Assembly: GCF_002236105.1 (NCBI RefSeq) | Contig: NZ_NIWU01000001.1 | Coordinates: 1,612,001-1,676,000, forward strand | Direction of reading: 5' to 3' | Length of the DNA: 64,000 nt | DNA from: Pseudomonas umsongensis | Lineage (GTDB): Bacteria; Pseudomonadota; Gammaproteobacteria; Pseudomonadales; Pseudomonadaceae | In this document: positions 46,199 through 55,631 of the stretch, in pieces | Position numbering within the stretch: the first letter of the stretch is position 1 | How the letters are laid out: every line of letters begins with the position of its first letter | Program-made: the position numbers and the translations under genes | The notes under the pieces: model-generated | Seen by the model: the letters and a program-made list of their open reading frames with translations, nothing else | Databases searched by the model: none | What the model was told of the DNA's origin: nothing

Positions 46199-46987
46199 AT
46201 GAACCCAATTCAAGACACCTTGGAACAGCTCGCCGCCGACCTGCGCCAGGCTGAAACCCGCCACGAAGCCATTGCGCCACTGCGCGAACAGATCGGTGAA
46301 GAGAATGCCGAGGCGGCCTACACCATCCAGCGCCTCAATGTTGCCCACGGCGTGGCCAGCGGCCGGCGCGTGGTCGGGCGCAAGATCGGCCTGACCAATC
46401 CCAAGGTCCAGGCGCAACTTGGCGTCGATCAGCCGGACTTCGGCACCCTGTTCGCGGACATGTGCTACGGCGATAACGAAACCGTACCGATGGGCCGCGT
46501 GTTGCAACCGAAGATCGAAGCCGAAATCGCGCTGATCCTGCAGCACGATCTTCCCCGTGCCGACACCACGTTTGCCGACGTGATGGCGGCTACCGGTTGG
46601 GTCGTCCCGGCATTGGAAATCGTCGGCAGCCGGGTCCAGGGCTGGAACATCCGCTTCGTCGATACCGTGGCCGACAATGCCTCCAGCGGCTGCTTCGTGC
46701 TCGGCGGCCCGGTCCGTCGCCTCGATGGTCTGGACTTGCGCGAGGCCAGCATGCGCATGACCCGCAACGGCGAAGAAGTCTCCAGCGGCAGCGGCGCCGA
46801 ATGCCTCGGTCATCCCCTCAACGCCGCCGTGTGGCTGGCTCGCACCATGGCAAGCCTGGGCGATCCGCTACGGGCCGGCGACATCATTCTGACCGGCGCA
46901 CTCGGGCCGATGGTCGCGGTCGCTGCCGGCGACCGTTTTGAAGCCGAGATCGACGGTATCGGTCGTGTCTCGGTCGACTTTGCATAA
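46199..46987 (+). CDS. mhpD: 2-keto-4-pentenoate hydratase MhpD
   Basis: The 262-residue hydratase adds water to 2-hydroxypentadienoate to give 4-hydroxy-2-oxovalerate. It has the family segments [31 protein letters not shown] and a closing [16 protein letters not shown] 46199 has GAGG at six bases; an ATG at 46184 overlapping the mhpC stop is possible but less well spaced. Confidence 0.92.
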   Translation: MNPIQDTLEQLAADLRQAETRHEAIAPLREQIGEENAEAAYTIQRLNVAHGVASGRRVVGRKIGLTNPKVQAQLGVDQPDFGTLFADMCYGDNETVPMGRVLQPKIEAEIALILQHDLPRADTTFADVMAATGWVVPALEIVGSRVQGWNIRFVDTVADNASSGCFVLGGPVRRLDGLDLREASMRMTRNGEEVSSGSGAECLGHPLNAAVWLARTMASLGDPLRAGDIILTGALGPMVAVAAGDRFEAEIDGIGRVSVDFA

Positions 46988-46999
46988 GGGGCAACAACC

Positions 47000-47935
47000 A
47001 TGAAAAAACTCAAAGTCGCCATCGTCGGCTCCGGCAACATCGGCACCGACCTGATGATCAAGATCCTGCGCAACGCCCAACACCTGGAAATGGCGGTGAT
47101 GGTCGGCATCGATCCGGCCTCCGACGGCCTGGCCCGGGCCCAGCGCATGGGCGTGGCCGTCACCCACGAAGGCGTCGAAGGCCTGACCCGCATGGACGTG
47201 TTCAAGGACATCGACTTCGTCTTCGACGCCACGTCCGCTGGTGCCCATGTGAAGAACGACGCGTTCCTGCGTTCGATCAAACCCGGCATCCGCCTGATCG
47301 ACCTGACGCCGGCGGCCATCGGCCCGTACTGCGTGCCGGTGGTCAACCTGGAGCAGAACCTCAGTCAGCTCAACGTCAACATGGTCACCTGCGGAGGCCA
47401 GGCGACGATCCCCATGGTCGCGGCGGTGTCGCGGGTGGCCAAGGTGCACTACGCAGAAATCGTCGCCTCGATCGCCAGCAAGTCCGCCGGCCCCGGCACC
47501 CGCGCCAACATCGACGAATTTACCGAAACCACCTCCAAGGCGATCGAAGTGATCGGTGGTGCGAGCAAGGGCAAGGCGATCATCGTGATGAACCCGGCCG
47601 AACCGCCGCTGATGATGCGCGACACGGTGTTCGTGTTGTCCGAGGCGGCGGACCCGGCGCTGGTCGAGGCCTCGATCGTCGAGATGGCCGCCGCCGTGCA
47701 GGCCTATGTGCCAGGTTATCGCCTGAAGCAAAAAGTGCAGTTCGACGTGATCCCGCAAGACGCGCCGCTGCACATCCCCGGCCTGGGCCAATTCTCCGGC
47801 CTGAAGACCTCGGTGTTCCTCGAAGTCGAAGGCGCCGCCCATTACCTGCCAGCCTACGCCGGCAACCTCGACATCATGACCTCCGCAGCCTTGGCCACCG
47901 CCGAGCGCATGGCGCAGTCGATGCTCAACGCCTGA
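47000..47935 (+). CDS. mhpF: Acetaldehyde dehydrogenase (acylating) MhpF
   Basis: The 311-residue enzyme turns acetaldehyde and CoA into acetyl-CoA with NAD. The nucleotide site is [11 protein letters not shown] (8-18) and the catalytic Cys131 lies in [10 protein letters not shown]. It channels acetaldehyde from the aldolase MhpE encoded next. Gene order F then E is the usual one. Confidence 0.94.
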   Translation: MKKLKVAIVGSGNIGTDLMIKILRNAQHLEMAVMVGIDPASDGLARAQRMGVAVTHEGVEGLTRMDVFKDIDFVFDATSAGAHVKNDAFLRSIKPGIRLIDLTPAAIGPYCVPVVNLEQNLSQLNVNMVTCGGQATIPMVAAVSRVAKVHYAEIVASIASKSAGPGTRANIDEFTETTSKAIEVIGGASKGKAIIVMNPAEPPLMMRDTVFVLSEAADPALVEASIVEMAAAVQAYVPGYRLKQKVQFDVIPQDAPLHIPGLGQFSGLKTSVFLEVEGAAHYLPAYAGNLDIMTSAALATAERMAQSMLNA

Positions 47936-47945
47936 GGAGCCTTTC

Positions 47946-48956
47946 ATGAACGGCAAGAAACTCTACATCTCCGACGTGACCCTGCGCGATGGCAGCCACG
48001 CGGTGCGTCACCAGTATTCGCTGCAGAATGTGCAGGACATCGCCCGCGCACTGGACAAGGCCCGCGTCGACTCGATCGAAGTCGCTCACGGCGACGGCCT
48101 GCAAGGCTCGAGCTTCAACTATGGCTTTGCCGCGCACACCGACCTGGAGTGGATCGAAGCCGCCGCCGATGTCATCAGCCACGCCAAGATCACCACCTTG
48201 CTGTTGCCCGGGATCGGCACCGTGCATGACCTCAAGGCCGCCTACAACGCCGGGGCCCGGGTGGTGCGCATCGCCACCCATTGCACCGAGGCCGACGTGT
48301 CGAAACAGCACATCGAATACGCCCGCGAGCTGGGCATGGACACCGTCGGTTTCCTGATGATGAGCCACATGATCCCGGCCGAGCAGTTGGCCGTCCAGGC
48401 CAAGCTGATGGAAAGCTACGGCGCGACCTGCGTGTACATGGCCGACTCCGGCGGTGCGATGAACATGCAGGATGTGCGCGAGCGATTCCGCGCGTTCAAG
48501 GCGGTGCTCAAGCCGGAAACCGAGACTGGCATGCACGCCCATCACAACCTGTCGCTGGGCGTGGCCAACTCGATCACCGCGGTCGAGGAAGGTTGCGACC
48601 GCATCGACGCCAGCCTCGCGGGCATGGGTGCCGGTGCCGGCAACGCGCCGCTGGAAGTGTTCATCGCCGCCGCCGAGCGCCTGGGCTGGAACCACGGCAC
48701 CGACCTGTACACGCTGATGGACGCCGCCGACGACATCGTCCGCCCGCTGCAGGACCGTGCGGTGCGGGTCGACCGCGAGACCCTGGCGTTGGGTTACGCG
48801 GGCGTTTATTCGAGCTTCCTGCGCCACGCCGAAATCGCCGCTGCCAAATATGGCCTGAAGACCCTCGACATCCTCGTCGAGTTGGGCAAGCGGCGCATGG
48901 TCGGCGGCCAGGAAGACATGATCGTCGACGTCGCGCTGGACCTGCTCAAGCGCTGA
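47946..48956 (+). CDS. mhpE: 4-hydroxy-2-oxovalerate aldolase MhpE
   Basis: The 336-residue DmpG-like aldolase cleaves 4-hydroxy-2-oxovalerate to pyruvate and acetaldehyde. It has the [12 protein letters not shown] metal-site motif near the start and [15 protein letters not shown] with the metal-binding histidines. It forms a complex with MhpF. A REP palindrome separates it from the transporter gene. Confidence 0.94.
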   Translation: MNGKKLYISDVTLRDGSHAVRHQYSLQNVQDIARALDKARVDSIEVAHGDGLQGSSFNYGFAAHTDLEWIEAAADVISHAKITTLLLPGIGTVHDLKAAYNAGARVVRIATHCTEADVSKQHIEYARELGMDTVGFLMMSHMIPAEQLAVQAKLMESYGATCVYMADSGGAMNMQDVRERFRAFKAVLKPETETGMHAHHNLSLGVANSITAVEEGCDRIDASLAGMGAGAGNAPLEVFIAAAERLGWNHGTDLYTLMDAADDIVRPLQDRAVRVDRETLALGYAGVYSSFLRHAEIAAAKYGLKTLDILVELGKRRMVGGQEDMIVDVALDLLKR

Positions 48957-48969
48957 CGTCACACAACCC

Positions 48970-48997
48970 TGTAGGAGCGAGCAGGCTCGCTCCTACA
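48970..48997. repeat. Compact REP palindrome between mhpE and the transporter gene
   Basis: TGTAGGAGCGAGC and GCTCGCTCCTACA form a perfect 13-bp stem with only AG between them. Two REP halves have fused without a spacer. It could stabilise the mhp mRNA 3' end or attenuate the transporter gene. Confidence 0.85.
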
Positions 48998-49045
48998 AGG
49001 TCGACCCTCTGTTTGCCATAACAACAATAAAACGGGTACATCCCC

Positions 49046-50254
49046 ATGACATCGCTGAACGTGACAACCCCGCTCTACCTGGCGCGGACCATCGGTCTGT
49101 GCTTCCTCGTCGCCTTGATGGAAGGCCTCGACCTGCAAGCCTCGGGAATCGCCGCCCAAGGCATGGCGGCAGCCTTCCAACTGGACAAACTGCACATGGG
49201 CTGGGTCTTCAGCGCCGGGATCTTCGGTCTGCTGCCCGGTGCCTTCTTCGGCGGCCTGCTGGCCGATCGCATCGGCCGCAAACGCGTGCTGATGGCCTCG
49301 GTGGCCCTGTTCGGGCTGTTCTCGTTGCTCACGGCCATGGCCTGGGACTTCAACAGTTTGCTGATCGCCCGATGCCTAACGGGCGTGGGCCTGGGTGCCG
49401 CCCTGCCCAACCTGATCGCCTTGAGCAGCGAAGTGGCGGGGCCACGCCTGCGCGGCACTGCCGTGAGCCTGATGTACTGTGGCGTACCGCTGGGTGCGGC
49501 AATGGCGGCCAGCATCGGTATCGCCGACCTGGCCGGCGGCTGGCAGGTGGTGTTCTACGTCGGTGGCGTGGTGCCCCTGTTGATCGTGCCGCTGCTTGGA
49601 CTTTACCTGCCGGAGTCGGCGCAGTTTCTTGGGCGAGCACAGGACACCGCTCCACGCGGAGTAGTCCGCGGCCTGTTCCGGGAAGGCGCGGCGCTGCCGA
49701 CCGCGATGATCTGGGTCAGCTATTTCTTTACGCTCATGGTGGTCTACATCCTGATCAACTGGCTGCCCAGCCTGTTGATTGGCCAAGGCTTCAGTGGTGC
49801 CCAGGCGAGCTGGGTGATGCTGGCGCTGCAGTTCGGCGCGGCAGCCGGCACCCTGTCGCTCGGCTGGGTGATGGACCGGCTGCCGGTCTGGGCGCTGTCC
49901 GCGTTGATCTATGTCGGCCTGCTCGCCTCACTGACTGCACTGGGCATGGCCAGCCAATTGCAAAGCATGTTGCTGGCCGGTTTCGTCGCCGGCTTTTTCG
50001 CCACTGGCGGGCAATGCGTGCTGTATGCCCTGGCACCGCATTTCTATCGTCCATCGGTACGCGCCACTGGCGTCGGCAGCGCCGTTGCCATCGGCCGTTT
50101 GGGTGCCATGAGCGGCCCCTTGGTGGCCGGCAAAATGCTCGCACTGGGTACCGGCACCGCCGGCGTGATGATGGCTTCGGCGCCGGGGATCGTCATCGCG
50201 GCATTGGCGATGTTTTACCTGTCGGTACGACGCAACGGCGCTCAAGCCGACTGA
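49046..50254 (+). CDS. mhpT: 3-(3-hydroxyphenyl)propionate transporter MhpT (MFS, aromatic acid:H+ symporter)
   Basis: The 402-residue protein has 12 spans, the aromatic acid symporter start motif LMEGLDLQASGIAAQGM (Asp in span 1) and the loop motif GLLADRIGRKRVLM. It would import the substrate of MhpA. Position at the end of the mhp genes supports MhpT over PcaK-like uptake of other acids. Confidence 0.87.
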   Translation: MTSLNVTTPLYLARTIGLCFLVALMEGLDLQASGIAAQGMAAAFQLDKLHMGWVFSAGIFGLLPGAFFGGLLADRIGRKRVLMASVALFGLFSLLTAMAWDFNSLLIARCLTGVGLGAALPNLIALSSEVAGPRLRGTAVSLMYCGVPLGAAMAASIGIADLAGGWQVVFYVGGVVPLLIVPLLGLYLPESAQFLGRAQDTAPRGVVRGLFREGAALPTAMIWVSYFFTLMVVYILINWLPSLLIGQGFSGAQASWVMLALQFGAAAGTLSLGWVMDRLPVWALSALIYVGLLASLTALGMASQLQSMLLAGFVAGFFATGGQCVLYALAPHFYRPSVRATGVGSAVAIGRLGAMSGPLVAGKMLALGTGTAGVMMASAPGIVIAALAMFYLSVRRNGAQAD

Positions 50255-50324
50255 TACCGCTCAACGCAATTCCCCGCGTCGCGACGGCGCGGGCACTCCA
50301 ACAACAATAAAAGTGAACCCTGCC

Positions 50325-51596
50325 ATGCTCAGTAACTCTCGAAGGGCGCTCAGCGCTTGCGCCTGCGTTTTGTCCGTTGGCCAGGCTTGCGCCGCGGGTT
50401 TTGTCGACGACAGCCACGCCGATCTGGTTGTGCGCAACTATTACTTCGACCGCAATTACGTGAACGCCACGCCCCAGGCGGCCGCTCGCGAATGGGCACA
50501 AGGTTTCATCCTCAACCTGCGTTCGGGCTACACCCAAGGGCCAGTCGGGTTCGGCCTTGACGCCCAGGGACTTTTGGGCGTGCGCCTGGACTCTGCACCG
50601 GACCGCACCGGTACCGGCTTGCTGCCCTTCGACCCCACCACCCGTACACCTGCCAGCGAGTACTCGGAGCTGGGCCTGACCGCCAAGGCCAGGGCTTCCA
50701 ATAGCGAGTTGCAACTGGGCACCATCAGCACCTTCCTGCCGATCGCCTTCGCCAGCCCTACCCGGCTGCTGCCGCAGACATTCCGTGGCGCCTATCTCAA
50801 GTCCCGGGAAATAGACGACCTGACCGTGCACGCCGGCTGGCTGGATCGCATCAACCTGCGCGATTCCACCGACTACCAGAAGATGTCGGTAGCCTCACCC
50901 AACGGGCGCTTCAATGGCGCTGCCGAATCAGACCGCTTCACCTTCCTTGGCGGCGACTACGCCTGGTCGCCGCAACTGACCCTCAAGTACTACCATGCCG
51001 AACTCGCTGGCCTGTACCGCAAGGATTTCTATGGTCTGGTCGATAATCGCCCGATGGGGCCCGGCAGCCTGAAAACCGACGTGCGCCTGTTCGTCACCGG
51101 TGAAGATGGCGCCGCCAAGGCCGGCCCGGTGGACAACCGCAACGCTGCCTTGATGCTGACGTACAGCCTGGGGGCGCATAAATTCGGCGCTGGCTACATG
51201 CAACTGACCGGCAAGACCGCCATGCCCTACCTGTTCGGCACCGAGCCGTTGGTCATCACCGAAGGCACCTTGAGCTCGGAGTTCCTCAACCCCAAGGAGC
51301 GCAGTTGGCAGGTGCGCTACGACTACAACTTCGTGGGCATGGGCCTGCCGGGCCTCAATGGTGTGTTGCGCTACGTGCGCGGCGACAACATCGAGTTGCC
51401 CAAGTTGGGCGGCTCGGACCTGACGGAAAGTGAAAAGGATATCGAACTGTCCTATGTGTTGCAGGGCACCCCGCTCAAGGGCCTGGCCGTGCGCGTGCGC
51501 AACGCCTGGTATCGCAACGACTTTGCCGCGCAGGCCAGCCACCGCGATGACAATGAACTGCGGGTGAACATCGACTACACGTGGAAGCTGTTTTAG
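50325..51596 (+). CDS. OprD-family outer-membrane porin
   Basis: The 423-residue protein has a signal peptide (MLSNSRRALSACACVLSVGQACAAG) and the OprD mature start FVDDSHADLVVRNYYFDRNY, followed by GFILNLRSGYTQGPVGFGLDAQGLLGVRLD, and ends with a strand closing in WKLF. Eighteen-stranded OprD porins take up specific carboxylates. Next to mhpT it likely admits hydroxyphenylpropionate or similar aromatic acids, like OpdK-type channels. ATG 50325 gives a proper signal peptide; a GTG twelve bases upstream is also in frame. Confidence 0.87.
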   Translation: MLSNSRRALSACACVLSVGQACAAGFVDDSHADLVVRNYYFDRNYVNATPQAAAREWAQGFILNLRSGYTQGPVGFGLDAQGLLGVRLDSAPDRTGTGLLPFDPTTRTPASEYSELGLTAKARASNSELQLGTISTFLPIAFASPTRLLPQTFRGAYLKSREIDDLTVHAGWLDRINLRDSTDYQKMSVASPNGRFNGAAESDRFTFLGGDYAWSPQLTLKYYHAELAGLYRKDFYGLVDNRPMGPGSLKTDVRLFVTGEDGAAKAGPVDNRNAALMLTYSLGAHKFGAGYMQLTGKTAMPYLFGTEPLVITEGTLSSEFLNPKERSWQVRYDYNFVGMGLPGLNGVLRYVRGDNIELPKLGGSDLTESEKDIELSYVLQGTPLKGLAVRVRNAWYRNDFAAQASHRDDNELRVNIDYTWKLF

Positions 51597-51659
51597 GCGT
51601 TGGCTTGCTCCCACATTTAATCCCCGATGAACTCAAAAACCCGGCACGAAGCAGATCCT

Positions 51660-51765
51660 CTGTGGGAGCGGGCTTGCTCCGGGCGGCGCTCCGATGAAGA
51701 GGGCGGCACATTCAGCCTTGCTGTCGCCTGACACACCGCTTTCGCGAGCAAGCCCGCTCCCACAG
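51660..51765. repeat. REPIN after the porin gene
   Basis: Inverted REP units TGTGGGAGCGGGCTTGCTCC and GCGAGCAAGCCCGCTCCCAC bracket a spacer with GGGCGGCGCTCCGATG. A lone REP half lies at 51600-51616, directly behind the porin stop. Confidence 0.85.
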
Positions 51766-51914
51766 GATTTATGTCATTCACAAATTAAGCGATCGGTACA
51801 AAAACCTGACGGAAAAGCATGACCGCTGATCCGGAGTTTCGGCGATATCCAATAAAAACATATTTATATGCTTTAATTGATATTGTCGATCCATCCCATT
51901 CAGAGGCTGCCGTC

Positions 51915-52550
51915 ATGAATATCAAGACACTTGCATTGATCCTCCTGGCTTTCTGCGTGCCACCGGCCTGGAGCCAGACCTCGCCCGCTCCCGCGCCTGC
52001 TCCAACCGCCGATAGCGCCGCGCTGACAACGCGCCTGGCGCTACGGGATCTTTGGGTCGAACACATCTTCTGGATCAGGAACTACGCGCTCGCCAACCAG
52101 GCCGCCGACCGCCAGCAGGCAAAAGTGGCGACTGACCAGGTGGTCGACAACGCGACTAAAATCGCCAACAGCATCGCGCCGCTCTATGGCCAACCGGCCG
52201 CCGACCAACTGCTCAAGTTGCTTGCCGGTCACTGGGGCGCGGTGAAACACTACAGCGATGCCACGGTGGCCAAGGACAGCAAAGGCAAACAGGCCGCCGT
52301 TGCCGAGTTGACCAGCAATGCCAAGGCGATAGCGGCGTTCCTGGCCAGGGCCAACCCGAATCTGCCGGAAGCGACGCTGGTCAATCTGCTGTCGGCCCAT
52401 GGCGGCCATCACGTCGCCCAGATCGATGAATTCGCCGCACACGATTACGTCGGCGAAGCACGTACCTGGTCGATGATGCGCACGCATATATTGGCGCTGG
52501 CGGACGCACTGACCGCGGCGCTGGTCAAGCAATTCCCCGACAAGTTCTGA
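51915..52550 (+). CDS. Exported helical protein of unknown function
   Basis: The 211-residue protein has a signal peptide (MNIKTLALILLAFCVPPAWS) and a Pro/Ala-rich linker, then a mostly helical body. Conserved-looking features are WVEHIFWIRNYAL near residue 48, GHWGAVKHY near 110 and AHGGHHVAQIDEFAAHD near 160, where several histidines could bind metal; a four-helix bundle is plausible. I recognise no named family. It starts with GAGG eight bases upstream and lies 18 bases before the HTH regulator gene, so the two are probably one operon. Confidence 0.7.
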   Translation: MNIKTLALILLAFCVPPAWSQTSPAPAPAPTADSAALTTRLALRDLWVEHIFWIRNYALANQAADRQQAKVATDQVVDNATKIANSIAPLYGQPAADQLLKLLAGHWGAVKHYSDATVAKDSKGKQAAVAELTSNAKAIAAFLARANPNLPEATLVNLLSAHGGHHVAQIDEFAAHDYVGEARTWSMMRTHILALADALTAALVKQFPDKF

Positions 52551-52568
52551 CACGGCGCGAGGTACACC

Positions 52569-53198
52569 ATGCTGCAAGGACTGGGTCGAACCCAGCAGGA
52601 CCTGCTCAACGCGCTGCTGCATCAAGCCGGCGGCATGAGCATCGATGAGTTGGCCGAGCACCTGGCCGTCACGCGTACGGCGATTCGCCAACACCTGGCG
52701 GCGCTGGAGCGGGATGGCCTGGTGTTGCGCGGCGAAACCCGGCCGACGGGGCGTCGTCCTGAGCAGCTGTATCAACTCACCGACCACGCCAGGGAACAGT
52801 TCCCGCGCCAGTATCAACTGCTCGCCAGCGCGCTGATCGATGAAGTGGCCGACATCATCGGCCCCGAGGCGCTGGCGACGCTGATGCGCAACCTGGGCCG
52901 CAAACTGGCCCTGGACCGCGAACAGCAGGTGGTCGATGAAACGAAGATCGTGCAGCACATGAATCAGGCGGGCTATGAAGCCGAGGTGTTTTTCCGCTCA
53001 TCCGGCGATCAGGAAATCGTCGCCCACAACTGCGTGTTCCACCGTCTCGCCGCCGCGCACCCGGTCGTTTGTGAACTGGACCTGGCGTTGATCGGGGCGC
53101 TGGGCGGCGCTGAAGTCGAGCACACCGAATGCATGGTGCGCGGCGGTAATGTCTGTCGTTTCAAACTACGGCCGACGGAACCACCGACCCATCACTGA
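52569..53198 (+). CDS. HTH transcriptional regulator with C-terminal cysteine site (SufR-like)
   Basis: The 209-residue protein has an N-terminal winged helix (MSIDELAEHLAVTRTAIRQHLAALERDGLV, 23-52) with the GRRPEQLYQLT wing, and a C-terminal sensor domain with four cysteines at 155, 168, 188 and 196 (HNC, VVC, TEC, VCRF). This layout is that of SufR-type regulators that bind an iron-sulfur cluster, and of V4R-related domains. The last 38 bases overlap the 3' end of the convergent LysR gene. Cluster binding is inferred. Confidence 0.78.
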   Translation: MLQGLGRTQQDLLNALLHQAGGMSIDELAEHLAVTRTAIRQHLAALERDGLVLRGETRPTGRRPEQLYQLTDHAREQFPRQYQLLASALIDEVADIIGPEALATLMRNLGRKLALDREQQVVDETKIVQHMNQAGYEAEVFFRSSGDQEIVAHNCVFHRLAAAHPVVCELDLALIGALGGAEVEHTECMVRGGNVCRFKLRPTEPPTHH

Positions 53199-54084
53199 CC
53201 TGCCCGGGCATCTGCATCTGCGCCCGCAGGAACCCCCTCAACTCGGCCGCCGCCGGCGACAGGCTATGGCCCTTGCGACACAGGATGCCAATCTGGCGCT
53301 CCACCCGGGGCTCGGCCAATGGCAGAAACACCAGCTGTTCATTGCCCTTGGGAAACGCCAGGGACGGCAGCGTGGTGATGCCGATGCCTTCTTCGAGCAT
53401 CGCGATCAGCGAAATCATGTTGGAGACGAACAGCAGGCTGTTGTCGAGCAAGCTTTCCGCCTCGGTTCCCGCCAGCAGGCGCGAGGTGCCATTGCGCACC
53501 AACGGGTACGCTTGCAGGCTGGACCAATGCAGCGCCGCGCCGTTGGCCACCAACGGATGATCATGCCGACAGACCACCCCCACCCGGTCGCTCAGGATCG
53601 GCACGAACTCGATGTTGTCATCCGCCACCCACACGCTGCTGATGGCAAAGTCCACCTGCCCCTGGACCAACAACTGCTGCACGCTGTCGGCGGTGCCGTC
53701 CTGGATGCTGATCTGCATTTTCGGGTGCTCGCTCACAAACCTCGCGAGCAGGTGCGGCAACAGGCGGCTGGCGACCGACGGCACCGTGGCAATGCTCACC
53801 TGGCCTATTTCGTGCCGCGCCAGCAGGCTCACTTCCCGGGCAATGCGATCGTGATGGGCGAGCAAATCCTGGAACAGCGGCAGACAGTGCGCGCCGAATG
53901 GCGTCAGCTCGGTTTTACCGCCCTTCTCGAACAGTGGCTGGCCGAGCTTCTGTTCGAGCTCGCGCACGGCCAACGACAACGCCGGTTGCGTGCGATACGC
54001 CTGCCGCGCCGCGCCGTGGAAGCTTTTGAGCTGGGCGACGAGCACGAAATAACGCAGTTGAGTGATCTTCAGCTCGGGTGGCAC
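53161..54084 (-). CDS. LysR-family regulator divergent from the aldehyde dehydrogenase operon
   Basis: The 307-residue protein has the LysR helix-turn-helix (LKSFHGAARQAYRTQPALSLAVRELEQKLG) and an effector domain with IGQVSIATVP and LSDRVGVVCRHDHPL, like the CynR/CbbR branch. It is divergent from the gene at 54176 across 91 AT-rich bases that hold a perfect 13-bp palindrome, so it probably controls that operon. Its 3' end overlaps the convergent HTH regulator gene. Confidence 0.87.
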   Translation of the reverse strand: MPPELKITQLRYFVLVAQLKSFHGAARQAYRTQPALSLAVRELEQKLGQPLFEKGGKTELTPFGAHCLPLFQDLLAHHDRIAREVSLLARHEIGQVSIATVPSVASRLLPHLLARFVSEHPKMQISIQDGTADSVQQLLVQGQVDFAISSVWVADDNIEFVPILSDRVGVVCRHDHPLVANGAALHWSSLQAYPLVRNGTSRLLAGTEAESLLDNSLLFVSNMISLIAMLEEGIGITTLPSLAFPKGNEQLVFLPLAEPRVERQIGILCRKGHSLSPAAAELRGFLRAQMQMPGQVSDGSVVPSAVV

Positions 54085-54131
54085 GGTTAGTTTTCCTTAT
54101 CGTTTCATATTTATTATTAATTTTTATTTGC

Positions 54132-54144
54132 AGAGTAATACTCT
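54132..54144. promoter_or_regulatory. Palindrome in the LysR/aldehyde dehydrogenase intergenic region
   Basis: AGAGTAATACTCT is a perfect palindrome centred on one A, within AT-rich DNA 32 bases before the operon's ATG. It could be a LysR operator half or overlap the promoter; its short distance to the gene favours an autoregulatory or activation site. No experiment-like evidence is available from sequence. Confidence 0.4.
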
Positions 54145-54175
54145 CAAGATGGGACCAACGCAATCGGAGGTTCCC

Positions 54176-55618
54176 ATGGCACTGCAACCCTGCAAAAACT
54201 ACATTGGCGGCAACTGGTGTGAAGGCCAGGGCCTTGTCGCCAACCACAGCCCTTCGGATGTCGAAGACCTGATCGGGCATTACCACCAGGCAAGCGCCGA
54301 ACAGACCCAGGACGCCATCGCGGCTGCCCGTGACGCCCAGCCGCAATGGGCCGCCACCGGCCTGGAACAACGCCAGCAAATCCTGATGGCCATCGGCGAC
54401 GAGCTGATGTCGCGCAAGCTAGAGCTCGGCGAACTGCTCTCGCGCGAAGAGGGCAAGCCGCTGGCCGAGGGCATCGGTGAGGTCCATCGCAGCGCGCAAT
54501 TCTTCCACTACTACGCCGCCGAAGTGTTGCGCCAGATGGGCGAGACGGCAGCCTCGGTACGCCCCGGGATCGAGATCGACGTCCAGCGCGAACCGGTAGG
54601 CGTGGTCGGCATCATCACCCCGTGGAATTTCCCGATGGCCACCGCCGCGTGGAAGATCGCCCCGGCCCTGGCCTTCGGTAACGCCGTGGTGTTCAAGCCG
54701 GCCAACCTGGTGCCTGCCAGCGCCTGGGCCCTGACCGAGATCATCAGCCGCCAGCCCTTGCCCGCAGGCACTTTTAACCTGGTGATGGGCAGCGGCAGCG
54801 TGGTCGGTGAAAGCCTGATCCAGTCGGCCGATATCGATGCGCTGACGTTCACCGGTTCCCTGCAGACCGGTCGCCGCGTCGCGGTTGCGACCGCCGGCAA
54901 CCTGGTGCGCTGCCAACTGGAGATGGGCAGCAAGAACGCCCTGGTGGTGCTCGACGATGCCGACCTGGACATCGCCGTCGAATGCGCCTTGAACGGTGCC
55001 TTTTTCGGCACCGGGCAAAAGTGCACCGCCTCCTCGCGCCTGATCGTTTGCGATGGCATCCATGACCGGTTCGTCGAGGCGCTGGTCGCGCGCATGCGCC
55101 AGCTGAAAGTCGGCCATGCCCTTGAACAAGGAACACAGATTGGCCCCGTTGCCGAAGCTCGCCAGCTGCAACAGAACCTTGATTACCTGCAGCTGGCCAA
55201 GGCAGACGGCGCGACCCTGGTCGAAGGCGGCGAATTGCTCGCCCTGGAACCAGCCGGGCACTACATGCGCCCCGCGCTGTTCACCCACACCACCAACCAG
55301 ATGCGCATCAACCGTGAAGAAGTGTTCGGACCGATTGCCTGCGTGATCCGGGTGAGCGACTACGAGCAAGCCCTGGCCGTGTTGAACGACACCGAGTACG
55401 GCCTGACCGCCGGGATCATCACCCAATCGCTGCGTTATGCCAGTGACTTCAAGCGCCGCGCCCGCACCGGTTGCGTGATGGTCAACCTGCCCACCGCCGG
55501 CACCGATTACCACGTGCCGTTCGGTGGCCGCAAAAACTCGAGCTTCGGTCCGCGCGAGCAAGGGCAATACGCCCGCGAATTCTACACCGTGGTCAAGACC
55601 ACCTACGTGCGACCTTGA
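54176..55618 (+). CDS. Aldehyde dehydrogenase, ketoglutaric-semialdehyde-dehydrogenase-like
   Basis: The 480-residue enzyme has Asn151 in TPWNFP, Glu249 in LEMGSKNA and Cys283 in GQKCTASSR. The MGSKNALVVLDDADLDIA and GTGQKCTASSRLIV segments are closest to alpha-ketoglutaric semialdehyde dehydrogenases and relatives. It opens the operon, with CGGAGG before the ATG, and is followed after 13 bases by the M19-like gene. The aldehyde in this pathway is unknown. Confidence 0.83.
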   Translation: MALQPCKNYIGGNWCEGQGLVANHSPSDVEDLIGHYHQASAEQTQDAIAAARDAQPQWAATGLEQRQQILMAIGDELMSRKLELGELLSREEGKPLAEGIGEVHRSAQFFHYYAAEVLRQMGETAASVRPGIEIDVQREPVGVVGIITPWNFPMATAAWKIAPALAFGNAVVFKPANLVPASAWALTEIISRQPLPAGTFNLVMGSGSVVGESLIQSADIDALTFTGSLQTGRRVAVATAGNLVRCQLEMGSKNALVVLDDADLDIAVECALNGAFFGTGQKCTASSRLIVCDGIHDRFVEALVARMRQLKVGHALEQGTQIGPVAEARQLQQNLDYLQLAKADGATLVEGGELLALEPAGHYMRPALFTHTTNQMRINREEVFGPIACVIRVSDYEQALAVLNDTEYGLTAGIITQSLRYASDFKRRARTGCVMVNLPTAGTDYHVPFGGRKNSSFGPREQGQYAREFYTVVKTTYVRP

Positions 55619-55631
55619 ACGGGAGATCACC

